A stretch of 64,000 bases of DNA from NCBI GenBank assembly GCA_016081115.2, contig CM071930.1:35231641-35295640 (forward strand), given 5' to 3'. Position numbers and translations under genes: made by a program. Below, piece by piece: positions 11,605 to 24,300 of the stretch; the first letter of the stretch is position 1, and each line of letters opens with the position of its first letter. Below the pieces are notes generated by a model, which had not been told where the DNA came from, made no database searches, and saw only the letters and a program-made list of their open reading frames with translations. The DNA is from Rehmannia glutinosa. Lineage: Eukaryota; Streptophyta; Magnoliopsida; Lamiales; Orobanchaceae.

Positions 11605-11778
11605 CAGGGGCGTATCCTCATGTAAAGCCCCCCCAATTGTTTTGAAAATCATTCAACTTTAGGTATATTTTATTTTAAAATATTTATTTTTAGTACTAAA
11701 TATTTATTTTTTATTGATTTAGTCCTCCAAAATTACTTAGCCCCCCTCCCCAAACTTATACGTCTAGCTCCGCCTCTG
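11605..11778. mobile_element. Short hAT-type MITE, perfect 8-bp target duplication
   Basis: Starts CAGGGGCG and ends CGCCTCTG (inverted CAGAGGCG), flanked by the identical octamer GTCCGTAA at 11597-11604 and 11779-11786. It is 174 bp with no coding capacity. Terminal CAGGGGCGGAGC-type ends and an 8-bp duplication are typical of plant hAT elements. Confidence 0.88.
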
Positions 11779-11786
11779 GTCCGTAA

Positions 11787-12989
11787 ATCACCTAATATCA
11801 ATTGACACGACCTCAATGCCCTAATAAATTTTTGTATTGTAGACAATTATCTACTTAGCAGCTAACATTCATTGAAGATTCGAGAATTTAATGTGATACT
11901 ATTCAAATGAGAAATATCATTTTATACTTGGTGAAAGTTGATAATTAAGCGGAATAAACAAAATATGGTAAATGTGACTTTAAGATCAAACTTCTATAAG
12001 TTAATTTCCTAATTAATACGTATTAATTAGTATATGTCTAAGTAGGACATATTTTTCAAATAAATTGAAGTTCCATGTTCGAATTTGTGAATATAATGTA
12101 GTGTATAAACATCAAAGATTGAGAGTTGAGACGAATTAATATTTGATTAATAGAAATGGAATAGATTGAGACTGAAATAGAATAGAATGTCAACAGTGTT
12201 AGTATGAAACTGAAAACCATAATGATAGATTTTCTCTTATGGAGTTTCTAATTAATAGTTCTTCAAAGATAAAATATTAGAAGAAAAACAATTGCATGCA
12301 AAAATCTAGCCAAGTACTTGACGAGTTAGTGAATTTTCAGTTTGCCTCCCAAAGAGCTTTAACTGTAGCTACCTGCTATAAGGTATATATACAACCAACT
12401 AATTAATAATAATTGTACATAAAAATAGGAACACAATTACTTACTGCGCTTTCCAATTATGTATGCCCAACTATGTATCCCACCTTTGAACAGGTTCACT
12501 TTAATGATTGAACTTTCCATATTTTAATCAATTTTTCATTTTTTTTTTCTGTTACTATATTAAATTGTTGGTAAATGTTATTAAATTTTAATAGTAACTT
12601 TCATAGTCAACCGACACTGCTTTTGCCTGGTACTGTTTTCTTCCCAGATATTACATACACGGATATAATAAACTTAAGCGAAGTGTGATTCAAGTTCAAG
12701 GTTTACAATTTACAAAACTAAAAGATTTATCAATAACAAATCACAATATTCTTATTAGGTTAGATTAGAGCCCATCAAATTTAAATAATATTTTACAAAT
12801 ATTCCGTGCTAGATTAACAAGATCCCTTGGGCTATTTTAAAATGACATTTCTTCAACAATCAACCATATACATAGACAACATGGTATTTTTCCCAAAACT
12901 AAAAAACGAAAAAAAAAAAGAAGATAAAACAAAAGGTTGCTTTGGATTGAAAAATGTGGAGCTAACAATGTAAAATCCATAGAGGTAGT
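11787..12989. other. AT-rich intergenic DNA, nothing recognised
   Basis: No ORF with coding character, no clear repeat ends. A few short A or T tracts only. Confidence 0.4.
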
Positions 12990-12991
12990 CT

Positions 12992-13563
12992 CCTGTTAGA
13001 TGGTCTAACGGCTATATGGATCCAACTTAATAGATCTACGTCCCACAGACACGGGGCCCAATAACCCAACGAAATATTAATATTTTTTAGAGTACATACT
13101 AATATATTTCAGTGGGATTACTAATACTTTTTATTAGAAGAATGAATACTTTTCAGGAATTACTGAAAACCTTTCAGGGGAAAACTAATACTTTTTTCAG
13201 GAAAACTAATAATACGTTTCACGGGGACTACTAATACTTTACTTTGACGGTAAAAACTAATACTTTTTAGGAGGTTATTAAATATTTTCCAGTGAACTAC
13301 CTAATAATACTTTTAGATAGACTACTAATATTTTTTCAGATGAAAACCTAATATTTTTCATTGCTCTCGTGATATTATATCACTGTCTAATATTACAAAA
13401 ACTAATACTTTCAAGTGAACTGCATAATAATACATTTCAGATGGATTGCTAATACTTTTCAAAGGGACTGGTAACACTGGTCCCTGGTAATAAAATAAAA
13501 ACATCAACGGGTAGATTTTTGGGATCCGTCTAACAGATTTTGGCCCGTTAGACCGTCTGACAT
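12992..13563. mobile_element. Foldback/MITE-like element with degenerate internal repeats
   Basis: The left arm (ctgttagatggtctaacgg, then tatatggatcc) and right arm (gggatccgtctaacag and cccgttagaccgtctgac) are inverted copies. Between them, from about 13080 to 13490, a short motif of the form ctaatacttttcagg recurs at least ten times with variable spacing, making a degenerate array. No coding sequence. The exact ends and the target duplication were not resolved. Confidence 0.6.
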
Positions 13564-13728
13564 AAATTTTTATCAAATCCATATGATCATAAATTCAATT
13601 AGGCTTGTATAGAGAATTAAATTCCTATTTACAATTAAAAAAATCATCAAAATAAATTTCATTCATAATTAGAAGGAATTTACAATTGCTTTCAACATCG
13701 AGGAGGAAACATTTGCAAGATCTACAAA

Positions 13729-14268
13729 TATGGGTGGCCACGGTTTTGGAAACGGAACAGTTGCCTCATGGTTCAGTTCCAAAACTAGAACCGACAGTTC
13801 CAGTTTGGAACCTGGTTCCTCCATGGTTTGGGTTCCAATTTTAATCTGACTCGTTTGTTTATCTTTTGATAATTTTTGATTTTTTAAAATGGTTTATTAA
13901 TTTAAGTTACAAAAAACCAAGGGGAAAGAAAGAAAAGACTTGGACTTAATATTCAATTAAGTTTTGTACTTAATAATATTAAACTGTGTATATACAATTC
14001 GTGTATAGATGAATCAAAGTTCATGTAGTTCGCTTACAACATTTGATTTAAAACGTCTCATTTAGTTATCAATATAAAACATCATAATAAATATTTAACA
14101 TTTCTTCTAGCATTTTTTTACCAAATAATTATAAATAAAATTCGTTGATTTTAAACCTTGAAATCGGTGGTTAACGACGGTTCCACGGTTTTTTAGACCA
14201 GTGAACCGTTGACCACGATTTTGATTCCCGGTTTGGTACCCGATTTCGATTCCATTTGGCCACCCCTA
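13729..14268. mobile_element. hAT-type MITE, same family as 4236-4902, opposite orientation
   Basis: Begins TATGGGTGGCC and ends GGCCACCCCTA. The reverse complement of its right end (TAGGGGTGGCCAAATGG) matches the left end of the element at 4236. Possible 8-bp target duplication tctacaaa / cctacaga with two mismatches, which fits an older insertion. Non-coding. Confidence 0.75.
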
Positions 14269-14276
14269 CCTACAGA

Positions 14277-14731
14277 TCAAAAACCTATACAGGTCTAAAG
14301 CAAAATTTTAGACGTAGATAGATCTAATTGATTCGTAAAATTGGAAAATTGCAACAAAGGCGTTGAACAAAACACGTACCAACAAAATTGATCTCGCTTC
14401 TGTTACGAATCATCAGGTAATAGCTCATCTAAATCTTTCCAACAAAAACCACGTAATAACCGAACCGCTAAGGTTTTTTAGGAGGAGAGTTATTTATTTA
14501 CAATAAATTTTAAATCTTTAAACACTTGAGTTATTTTCTCCTTTAGTATAGAGTTATTTGAAATTCGGATCTCTTAGATTTAAATTTATCCATTCAAACA
14601 TTCTTTAGTGAAACCATATCAGATAATTAGAATAATTAATGAATGAAAAATGAAAATTCTCCTATGCTACGAAAAAGGAAATGTTCACAAGACAAAAATG
14701 ATATGTAAAATTTTACTTAGTTTTAGCAAAA
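14277..14731. other. Intergenic DNA, nothing recognised
   Basis: AT-rich, with only a short accidental ORF near 14650. No repeat ends were seen. Confidence 0.35.
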
Positions 14732-14888
14732 TCTTGTATGAGACGGTCTCATGGATATCGCTCATGAGGCGATTCTTATATGTAACCACAATTCCAACCA
14801 AATACAAACCCATAAAAACCCATGTTTTTTATGTTTTGTGAGATTCGTCTCATGAATTTATGTCCATGAGACCGTCTCACAACAAGAC
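14732..14888. mobile_element. Short MITE with gagacggtctcat inverted repeats
   Basis: The left arm tcttgtatgagacggtctc and the reverse complement of the right arm (tcttgttgtgagacggtct) are near-identical inverted repeats, each extended by catgga. It is about 157 bp and non-coding. A related partial piece is at about 60336-60382 (tctgtctcacgg, then gagacggtttcac). Confidence 0.65.
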
Positions 14889-15459
14889 TACCTCCTTATT
14901 TTTTAGTTTTTACCACAACACAAAGTTTCACGTCAGAGAAGTACAATATGCTAAAAACCTTGTACTTTGCCATTAACACAAGCTCTAAGTACTATTAACA
15001 AGGAACAATAGTTCCTTAGTAAACCTTCTAATCTTCGTTCAACAATTAATTTGGCAAAAGTATAATCAAATCTCAAACCAAACCTCTCTCATGGATATGT
15101 GTCAATGTGTGTGTGTGTGTGTCAACATATATATGAGAGTTTTGCGCTAGCTGGTTATCAGTTTATCTTTCTCTTTCTTTGTTTTCTCTCTCACACAGCA
15201 CACACACTTTGCTAGAGAGGGATTTATGGTGATGGAGCTCTGTTAACACTTAATAAAAGAAAGAAAACATGCAAATAAATGGGCTGCAAATAGGGGAAAG
15301 TGAAGTTTGGTGGTATTGTGTGTGTTTTTTTGGCTCTCTCTTTGCTGCAAATGAATCTAAAAATCAGTGTTGATCATCCCTAAAATCTCTCCTCCCTTTT
15401 CCTCTTCTCTTGCCATCTAATCCTCTATTTTGGCTTCTTCTTTTTTTCCCCTGTTTTTT

Positions 15460-15491
<32 letters not shown>

Positions 15492-15960
15492 TTTTTCAAA
15501 TTTCACATCCCATCAGCTCACACCTCTTTCTTTATCTATAATTTCACTAAAATCTCTCTCTTTATATCTTTCTCTCTTTTTATCTCTCTGAATAAGTGGA
15601 TCTTGGTTCATCTATTCGTCACAATAGGGCTTTTGGAAATTTCATGTTTTTTTTTTCTAGTTTATTTTCTGAACCATAAAAAGTAAAAAAAAAACAATTT
15701 TGTTTGGTTTTTTCTGATTCACATTGTTCTGATTTTGTGTGGGCTTCGAAATAATTTGAACTGGTTTTATTAGTTGTTTTGCCATTTTAATTTGAGTTTT
15801 ATTAACAGTTTCCTACTGTTTTCTCTTATTATATAAGAACATACATTTTTCCAAAATAAAAGAAAAATAAAAGAAAAGACAGAAAAAAGGGAAATCTGGG
15901 CTGTTAGCTATCATCAGTGCAGCACAAGTGCGTTGCATTTCCTTCTACGGTCTTCTAAGG
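14889..15960 (+). promoter_or_regulatory. Probable promoter and leader exon of the MYB gene
   Basis: Contains a (GT)n run at about 15108-15122, tatatatgagag near 15127, long CT-rich stretches (15170-15200 and 15550-15590) and a poly-T tract at 15449-15497. CT-rich leaders are common in plant genes. An AG acceptor (catttag/gag) sits immediately before the start codon at 16901, so the 5' UTR is probably spliced. A donor-like ctaag/gtagtc near 15958 would pair with it, giving a leader intron of about 0.94 kb. GAMYB genes of other plants also have an intron in the 5' UTR. Exact transcript ends are not visible. Confidence 0.45.
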
Positions 15961-16898
15961 TAGTCGATAAAACTGCGACAATATTAATTAAGTTTTCTTT
16001 TTTAATAATTTCAATTAATGCTTGTGCATGAGCATGCTTTTGTGAATTCCTGAATAAAAGTTAATTTTTGTTAATGCGGATGGGATTTCTAATGGTTTTT
16101 GACAGATTTCATTGGTTCTATGTGCGTTTTCTTTTCTTTGGGGTGCAAGGATTAATGATTTTTGTGTATAAGTATTTGTCAAATCTTGATGCATATTCGG
16201 CATGGGTATTAAGCATAAGCAATAACTGAGAATTTCTGTGAAGCATTTTTTTTCATATTGATAGTTGAGGAATATAGGTGTGGTTTTTGTACATTTAGTC
16301 GTACATTTAGTCAAATTATCATGCTTTCAGTGTAAAGGGCTATCGCTCGTATAGTTGGTGATTCAAAAATTGGTTTTATGGTTGGGTAGAAAGAAGCTTC
16401 AATGGATATTTTTTGTTTACTCGCCTTGGAATGTACCGGTTGTCATGTTTTGACATTGGCCGCCACCTATATTTAGATTGTCCACGTACATGTTTAGTAA
16501 GTTTGATACGTAAGCGTTAGTTGGATTGTGACTTTCTAGAGTTAGGCAAAACTTTAATTTGTTTCTTGCATATGAATTTGATGATGTAACAAATGAAGTG
16601 GTTTAGAAGGTTTATAGTGATCTCACGCTACATCATTGGCCCGTCAAAGAATTCAGAATTGTCGTTTGTTGTCTCCTTTATCTTATCAGTGATTGAGGGT
16701 GCATTATGGTACACATGCATAAATTCCTTGTCCCCATTTATTAATTTGCATCTTTCTCAAATTTGTTGTTTTGTTCCGCATTCGATATCAGTGTGAAATC
16801 TCATTCATTGAAATGGACTTTTACTATTGATTATGCATTTTGCCCTGTTTGGCATCTTGTCTATAATTATTGATTTTCTTGTTTTATTAACATTTAGG
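15961..16898 (+). other. Probable 5' UTR intron of the MYB gene
   Basis: T-rich, non-coding DNA between a donor-like gtagtc and the acceptor ttaacatttag ending at about 16898. Short ORFs in it are not coding-like. Confidence 0.4.
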
Positions 16899-16900
16899 AG

Positions 16901-19541
16901 ATGAGTATGACGAGTGAAAGCGACGAAATGATGATGCCTAAAAATGACATAGATTCGCCGCCAGCTGCTGACGATGCTAACAGCGGAGGAAGTGTGGGAG
17001 GGAATAATCCACTGAAGAAAGGTCCGTGGACTTCTGCCGAAGATGCAATTTTATCTGATTATGTTACCAAGCATGGAGAGGGGAACTGGAATGCAGTTCA
17101 GAAACACTCAGGGCTTGATCGCTGTGGGAAAAGTTGTCGTTTGAGGTGGGCCAATCACCTTAGACCAGATCTTAAAAAAGGTGCATTTAGTCCAGAGGAG
17201 GAGCAACTTATCATTGAACTTCATGCCAAGATGGGAAATAAATGGGCTCGAATGGCCGCTGAGGTGCGCATCTCTCTTTTGTGTCGCTCTCGTTTAGTTG
17301 GAAAAAAAGAATTCATTTCTGAACTGTTTGTTAAATTTTAGATTTAGTGTCTCATGTTACCTTCGAAAGGTGTATGAACTGTAGTCCAAGTTGTATTGGA
17401 TGAACATTATCATCGTGGATTATGGGTCGGAATGGTTCTCACGCTGTTACCAGCACTTTTTACGCCACCTTAGATGTTGTTCACACTACGTTGCATTTTA
17501 GAGTGCTGTGCCATATCTGAGCTCGTTTCAGATTTTTTACTTTCAATACAAGATGCACGTCACAAAACTTACTGACACCCATATGGGTAAGTATTTCTGG
17601 TACATATTTGTTATCAAGAATTATCGTGTCCCATAATGTGCATTGAGCAGATTGTTTACGCTTCTTTTGAATTGAAGAACTAAAAGATGTCACACGTGTG
17701 CTAGGTATGCCAAGGACTTGTGTTATGTGTACGCGAGACAGTAACATGGCCATTCTAGTGTTGCTAATAAAAGTTACATAGTTATGTTTTGTAGTCTAGT
17801 TTTCTCAGTACATACATAAAACGACGTTCATTTTTTTAGTGCAATCTTTATATGTACACGTTTGATTATTTTGTATCCATTATGATGTGATGATATTTTG
17901 GACTTGTAGAGAACATGTCCCTTTTTTCATCTAAGGGAAACTGCATAATTATAGGGATAATCACAAAAAGGCCCTTGAGGTTTGGACTAATTACAAAAAA
18001 AATCCAGAGATGTTTCAAATTTACAAAAAAAAAAAAATCAGGTTTGATTATGTTTTAAATTTATGGAGGTAACTGTAATATTTCTCTAAATATCAAGGGT
18101 TTTTTGACTTGTTTTTTACCTGGAGGAAAAATGTAAGACCGAATCAAACCTCAAAGGGTTTTTTGTAATTTTCAAAAACCTCTGGATTTTTTTGTATCTA
18201 GCCCGAACCTTAGTTTTTTTTTTGTAATTATCCCTTAATTATACTTGATGTTTCCTCCTCATTTGGAGCACTGATTATGCTAGAAGGAATTCTGCTAGTT
18301 TTCATTGCATCATTCAATTATGTACCTTAGGTCCTTAGCTTTAATGAGTATACGATTATCCCTTGTCATCCAAATATTCATTTCTAATTTGCAACAGATT
18401 TTACACTTGACATTATGTGTCTAGTTAATGAAATATCATAATGTTACACCTCTAGACCACCTGTAGTGCTAAGCAAACTTCTGCAGGTTTACTTATTTCC
18501 CTCGTTCCGTCTTTCTATTTAGTTGCCTGGCCGCACAGATAACGAGATAAAAAACTACTGGAACACTAGAATCAAGAGAAGACAACGTGCTGGCTTGCCA
18601 ATCTATCCACCGGATATCTGTTCACAACCATTAAATGAAAACCAACAAACTGATGATATGACTACTTTCTCCTCTGGGGATGTACTTTATCCCGACTTCA
18701 TGCCGGTTAACAACTTTAAGGCTCCAGATTTCAAAATCTTTGGATTGACTCATCAGTTTTATCAACCGACACTCCATGATATTCCTGCTACTAGCTTGCT
18801 CGATATTCCCACAAGTAATTTGCTAGCACAAAATCTCCATTCTTACCCAAACAAGACCTTGCTTTCAAACATGCATCCAGTTAAACGCCTTCGAGGGTCG
18901 GAATCTTTCTTCCCTGGCCCGAACGGCAATGCTATACCGAACAGGAATCAATATTCAAATGATAGTAGTTCTGCACAGATTGCTCAATCTTTTATATGCT
19001 CTTCTCCGTACGATCACAATTATCATAATTCAACTTCTAATCAAGTTTCATCCTCAAGTTTATTTCCTGCCGTTTTAATTGGCAACCCTTCTTCTTCGGA
19101 GCCTGGTTGGGCAATGAAGCTGGAGCTCCCTTCACTCCAAACTCAAGCGGGTAGTTGGGGCCCACCCTCGTCCCCATTACCCTCTCTTGAGTCTGTTGAT
19201 ACTTTTATCCAAAACCTTCCGACTGAACATAATCTGTCGTGTAATCTTTTGCCCCAAAATAGTGGTCTATTGGATGCAGTACTTTACGAATCACAAACTA
19301 TAAAAAATTCGAAGGAGACTTCGTATGCTTCCAATATGGTTGTCGATATAACAGATACTGCATCTCAAGATCTCCACGAGACCGAATGGGAAGCGTATGG
19401 CCGTACAATTTCTCATTTAGGTCATTCTTCTTCGTCAGTGTTCAGCGAGGGCACCCCTGTCAGTGCTAATTCATTTGATGAATCCGAATTTCTAGAGCCA
19501 ATACAAGGTCTGAATATTTTACAACTCATTTACGTTTCTTT

Positions 19542-19592
<51 letters not shown>

Positions 19593-19985
19593 CTCTGGGA
19601 TTTTTTGTAATTACCCCAAACCTCAGGGGTAGTTTTGTAATTACCTTATTATTATTTTTTGTGATTAGGTAAATGCTTAATATAATGCTTTTGTTTGGTT
19701 GAAGGATGTAATGTTAAAGAACCAACTACCTTGCATCCGATACAATATGACGACAAGGTTGAGACAGCAGACGAGATGGTCTTCACGAGGCCGGATTTGT
19801 GGCTTGTGTCGGACTGTTTTGGTCCTATGAAAGACCCTATCAGAGACCAATCCTTGCTCAAAGATATAGGGACACTTCTTTGTGATGATTTGGGCAGGGA
19901 TTGCAAGAAAATGGACACATCTACTTCATCGTCTCAAAGCCATGGGCATGATTCTTGTACTTGGAATGCTATGTCTACTGTCTAA
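16901..19985 (+). CDS. GAMYB: GAMYB-like R2R3-MYB transcription factor (miR159 target)
   Basis: Nuclear transcription factor of the MYB33/MYB65/GAMYB clade, which acts in gibberellin responses, anther and seed development. Coding exons are 16901-17263, 18523-19507 and 19705-19985, with GT/AG junctions and phases that agree; they total 542 residues, the usual GAMYB length. R2 spans about residues 40-91 with W43, W63 and W83. R3 spans about 92-142 with F96, W115 and W134. The R3 segment LPGRTDNEIKNYWNTRIKRR is interrupted by intron 1 exactly before LPGR, as in the family. The C-terminal half is Ser/Pro-rich with an acidic end, fitting an activation region. The start follows a leader acceptor and has an acidic N-tail. 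The miR159 site lies in exon 2 at about residues 320-327. Intron 1 carries a MITE; intron 2 carries an (AAT)n tract. The gene looks intact. Confidence 0.93.
17954..18234. mobile_element. MITE in MYB intron 1
   Basis: The left end gggataatcacaaaaaggcc and the reverse complement of the right end (gggataattacaaaaaaaaa) are inverted repeats, with matching inner motifs (cttgaggtttgg / aaccttag, and aatccagag / ctctggatt). It is 281 bp and non-coding. Related copies are in intron 2 and just downstream of the gene. Confidence 0.7.
19121..19141 (+). promoter_or_regulatory. miR159 target site in the MYB coding sequence
   Basis: The 21 bases begin tggagctccc and continue ttcactccaaa. This is the conserved miR159/miR319-type complementary site of GAMYB genes, paired to miR159 with only a few mismatches outside the 10-11 cleavage point. 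It encodes the family's conserved LELPSLQ segment. The conserved pairing strongly suggests that the transcript is cut by miR159-guided AGO1. Confidence 0.93.
19542..19670. repeat. (AAT)n microsatellite and partial MITE in MYB intron 2
   Basis: About 16 uninterrupted AAT units at 19543-19591 begin 35 bp after the intron 2 donor. They are followed by ctctgggattttttgtaatt and caggggtagttttgtaatt, which match the inner parts of the MITE in intron 1. Such long perfect triplet runs are usually length-polymorphic. Confidence 0.8.
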
Positions 19986-20345
19986 TCACTTTTATTTGGA
20001 GACCTTTTTTATTTTCTGTTTTAGATGTCTAGACATGCTCTGGAAAACTATGTACTTTGGGGATTTTGTAATGCTCTGGAAAACTATGTGCTTTGGGGAT
20101 TTTGTATGTTGAGAGATAGGTGCATGCTGCAATTTGTTATCCACTGGTAGAATATTATTTTTAATCCTGCAAGGTTTCATTACAGGAATTGCTTCTCATA
20201 TAATTAAATTATATCTAATGTAGATTCAAGCATGTAAGGTCAAGAAAATTTCATGTCACCCACTTGTTTAGTATTTAGGTGGGTCTCTATGAGCATTTAA
20301 ATACACATGACAATATAATAAAGTGGAAAGAAGATATTTCCATTT
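19986..20345 (+). other. Probable 3' UTR of the MYB gene with a 35-bp direct repeat
   Basis: After the stop, a unit beginning gctctggaaaactatgt and ending ggggattttgta occurs twice in tandem (about 20037-20071 and 20072-20106) with two differences. The poly(A) site is not defined; AATAAA-like signals are weak. Confidence 0.5.
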
Positions 20346-20569
20346 AGGGTTAATTACAAAATCTACTTCTGAAATTTAGCTTGATGAGTTGTTTTTCAAA
20401 ATTACAAATACTCCTTGTAATTGTCTTTTGTACAAATTGTACCTCAACACGGATATTTGTTAGGAAAAAGAAGCGGGCGTTTGCAACACTTTTTGGTAAT
20501 TTTGAAAGATAATTGGAGTCGTTTTGTAATTAGGCTAAAACTCAGGGGTAGGTTTTGTAATTATCCCTA
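20346..20569. mobile_element. MITE downstream of the MYB gene, same family as 17954-18234
   Basis: Starts agggttaattacaaaatct and ends aggttttgtaattatccct, with the caggggtag motif near the right end. It is about 224 bp and non-coding. Confidence 0.6.
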
Positions 20570-21342
20570 TTATGGTTCACTAGAATTCAAGGGGTTTTGT
20601 AATTGGAGTCGTGTCAGGCTGCATTTTGGCCAAATATTAAAAAGCAACATATGCATGATGCAGTCGATGTTATGATGGTAGTTGGACACCAATTAAAAAT
20701 TGCAGACATGTTAAAGGCATATACAGTATAGTGATAGTAGACAGTTTCTTGCAATAAATTTCCAGGTCTAAGTCTCTTTAATAGATGCTCCCACAATTTA
20801 TTAATGTACAAGTCTGCATGGTAACTCAGAAAATTAAATATAGATGCAGAAAGCAATCATTGATGACAAAAAGAAATCACAGGAAACAAAATACGAGGAA
20901 AACTAGGAAACAAAACAATTAATGACCTGAAGATTAGTTTAGCTGCCTGAATGTTTGATGATGAAAATGAATAATTGTATGAACCATAACCAGTCCTCAT
21001 AACTTTAGCATGGTTTTCATGTCAATTTCATCCATGCACCAAATGAGAGACCACAATATAGCTTTCCCATAAACATAGCATTTGAAACAAGATAAAAACA
21101 ATCAATCCTTCATCAATGTAACTTGCAGAGCCTTATAGCAGCATAAGTACAGATGTCATCATCTAATTGGCCCTACTGCAATACAGCTTAATCACAACAA
21201 CAGACCTAAACAAAACATAGCAATTGCTGCTGTCATTTATCAAAAAAAAATTAAAAATTATGAAAAACTTCATTTTACAAGAGTTTGCAGATATTTTTAG
21301 TACATGATATTCGTTACACAAAGAACAAGCATCAGTTTCCTA
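20570..21342. other. Region between the convergent MYB and BPM genes
   Basis: A/T-rich non-coding DNA. Its right part is probably the 3' UTR of the minus-strand BPM gene. No repeat or third gene was recognised. Confidence 0.4.
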
Positions 21343-24300
21343 TCAAGTCCGTTGCCTTACTCTTCTGCCGCTGGTATCACCGCCATCAGAGAGCTGAGCC
21401 CAAACACTTCGTGACTTGCCACCACCACTGCTACAATCCTCGTCACAGCCAGCTACAGTCTTCAGAAGCTCGGACTGTAGAGCCGGGCAATTTTCTTTAA
21501 GATATTCGAAACCATCGGAGCGCATAACAGCTGCAATAGAATCATAAAAGGGAATGTCACAGAGTAAAAACAATACCATCCTTTTAAATTAAGAACATTA
21601 ATATTCTGCATATATGTTAGCTGAAGGACTATAAAAAAAACAAAAAAAAACAAAGTCTTTATTTTAGCTCAGCTCTTTTTAATTGATGACCTTACATATT
21701 TCTAATTTTCGACCTTATTCTGAAAAGTTGAGCAGTCTCGTGCATCTCACTAACCACACTTTTAAGATTGTCTACATTTCTGCCCAACCTCTAGGGACGT
21801 TCCACCTTCAAAGATATGACGAAAGCATTCCAAGTTTGAAATTTTTCAAATTTTTCATCAAAATAAGCGTACAAAGTTTTTGAAAAGCAACTGGAAATCA
21901 AACAATAAAAACAATTCTCATTAGTACATTTGGATTAAATTATCATTCAGAAAAGAAATTAGTCCTCTTATGAATAAGGTCCAAAAGGTTTTCCATCATA
22001 CTTGTAGAATCTTACAGAACCTTCCAGACATCTCGTCCTTCAGAAAATTACATATACATGATTACAACCAAACACATAATTGCCACTTCGCACATCATTC
22101 CGGCGTTACAGTCAGACCAGCAATAATAATTTCAATGACATTAGTCAACGAGTATCAATAAAATCTGAAAATTTTGCCAATTCAGGACCAGACACAGTCA
22201 ACTCCGTTTGAAACAGAGATACAACACTAAAAAGTATATTTCTGTAAGTTCAAAGAGAAAAGGAATATATGAAATCATCATTCGACTGTACTTCTCCATG
22301 TCGAAATCAAAAAAATAAACTATATATAAAAGCGACATTGAAAGCAACATAGATAAGCTGCATGGCATAGCAACAAAATATTGTTTCTGCTCCTCCTTGA
22401 CAACACTGGAGGATCCATTATGCCCCCCTAAGACAGCTAGCCACATCATTCATCTTATGGAATAAAAACAAAAATTGAAAAATATGCATATAGTCTGCGA
22501 CTCTGCATAACACATTATCTAAATTGTTAGATGACTCAATCAATGTTCAATGTATGATTTAAGAATATAGTGCATAAAGCTCCATAAGTATCTTGTTGTA
22601 TTCATTGCAGCTATTTTGTTATTATTTATTTGGTTTATTTTTTAAGGACTATGTCAAAATGCAAATACTAAGCATTCTCTTAATTTTTGCAGATCTTCTG
22701 AGACTTCTATTGCCATACCCAAAACATATTGAAGCTAGATAAGAATCTTGTCGTATTCATTGCAACAATTTTTTTATTATCTATTTTTGGTTTATTTTTG
22801 CGGACAATGTCAAATGTGAATACAAAAGCATTCTCTTAATTTTCACAGATCTTCTGAAACTTCTATTGCTATATCCAAAACATGTTGACATATTATGAGC
22901 AGGACAAACAGAATGCATCTATGGGGTCAGCTCTGACAAAAATTGTGGCCAATTTCCAATCTCATTGTATGGTCCTAAAGAATGTTAATATCATGAAACA
23001 AATCACAAGGTCTTGACATTGCCAAAGGAAGTCAGTCTGCCGTCTCAACCTGAATAAGTAAAAAGAGTCTAGAGGAAATTTAATATCTATATATACTATT
23101 ATAGAAGTGTAAACGTTTTTGTTAATTTTGATATGCCGATAACGGCCCTAATATAAGTATTAATTAAATAGCTAAAAGGGACATAATAGTACTTTAATAA
23201 CTTTCTTAAAAAAATTATGACACCTATTAAGATCTTAATTAATAAGGTTCCTCTACATTCCAAATTCTTCACTATAATTTTAATTGCTTTCTTTCTGTCG
23301 TAACTCTTTAAATGCGTTGAATTCTCGGATGTGACTAGCTTTATATAAAACTAGATTTTTATAACTTTCCAATCATGTATAATATGGGCATACGAAGGGC
23401 TTCATGAAAGAGTTGTAATCGTTCAAAGCTGATCATATTATATAATTGTGAATTTTTAATACTTTTTGAATATTAGTTTTTTAAAGATAGTTCTGAACAA
23501 TAGGCCATGTACTATATTTATTATTACATTAGACCTGATATTCTTAATATTCTTTTTTTAAAGATAGACCTGAAAAATAGACCATGTGACCAATATGAAT
23601 ACGTAACCTGATGGCCAAAGTAACCTGATGGCCAAAATTAGACCTGATATTCTTTAGAACTAAGAAAGAGATATAATTAAAAGTACCATCACGATATGCT
23701 TAATCTAGGTAAATAGATAAATTTTTAACTAATTAAATGTAAATTTAGGATTTGTACTTCAACTTTGCTCTTGATTAAATTAACAACGAATATTGCATTG
23801 ATTGAGAACAATAGGTATATCATTATAGACAGTTATCAATGCTCAGCAAAAATTACTTGATTTGATCATAAAATATGCATTGCCAGCACTACATGTATAA
23901 TAATAAAATTATACTTAATCTAAGTCTGGTTTCTTTTAATAGTTCTTTGTTATTACGATCTTTTAACCATTTTTCTTATAGTAATTAACTTGGTTTGCAT
24001 ACTTAGCGTTAACTCGAACATCTGTTAATTCTTTTAAAATCTTTCATAGTCTGTTAAAAAATATTTTTGATAATATTATTAACTGGAATATCTAGATGGT
24101 TTGAGACTTTGAATTGACAAAGTTGTACTTCATTCATCATTAAAAGTAATTTCATTATAGATATCTAAGTTTTTTACTTAGTAATACTATTTACAATTTA
24201 ACTTAGATGTGAGTACATTATTTCAAAAATTAATATTGTAAGGAATAGTGCATGGTTAGTTGGCATAACGATTCAATTATATTAGTTTAGATTCATCTTT

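Noticed and set aside
17481..17753. A minus-strand gene in MYB intron 1
   Set aside because: Low-complexity translation with no recognisable domain, wholly inside an intron; no splice or start support.
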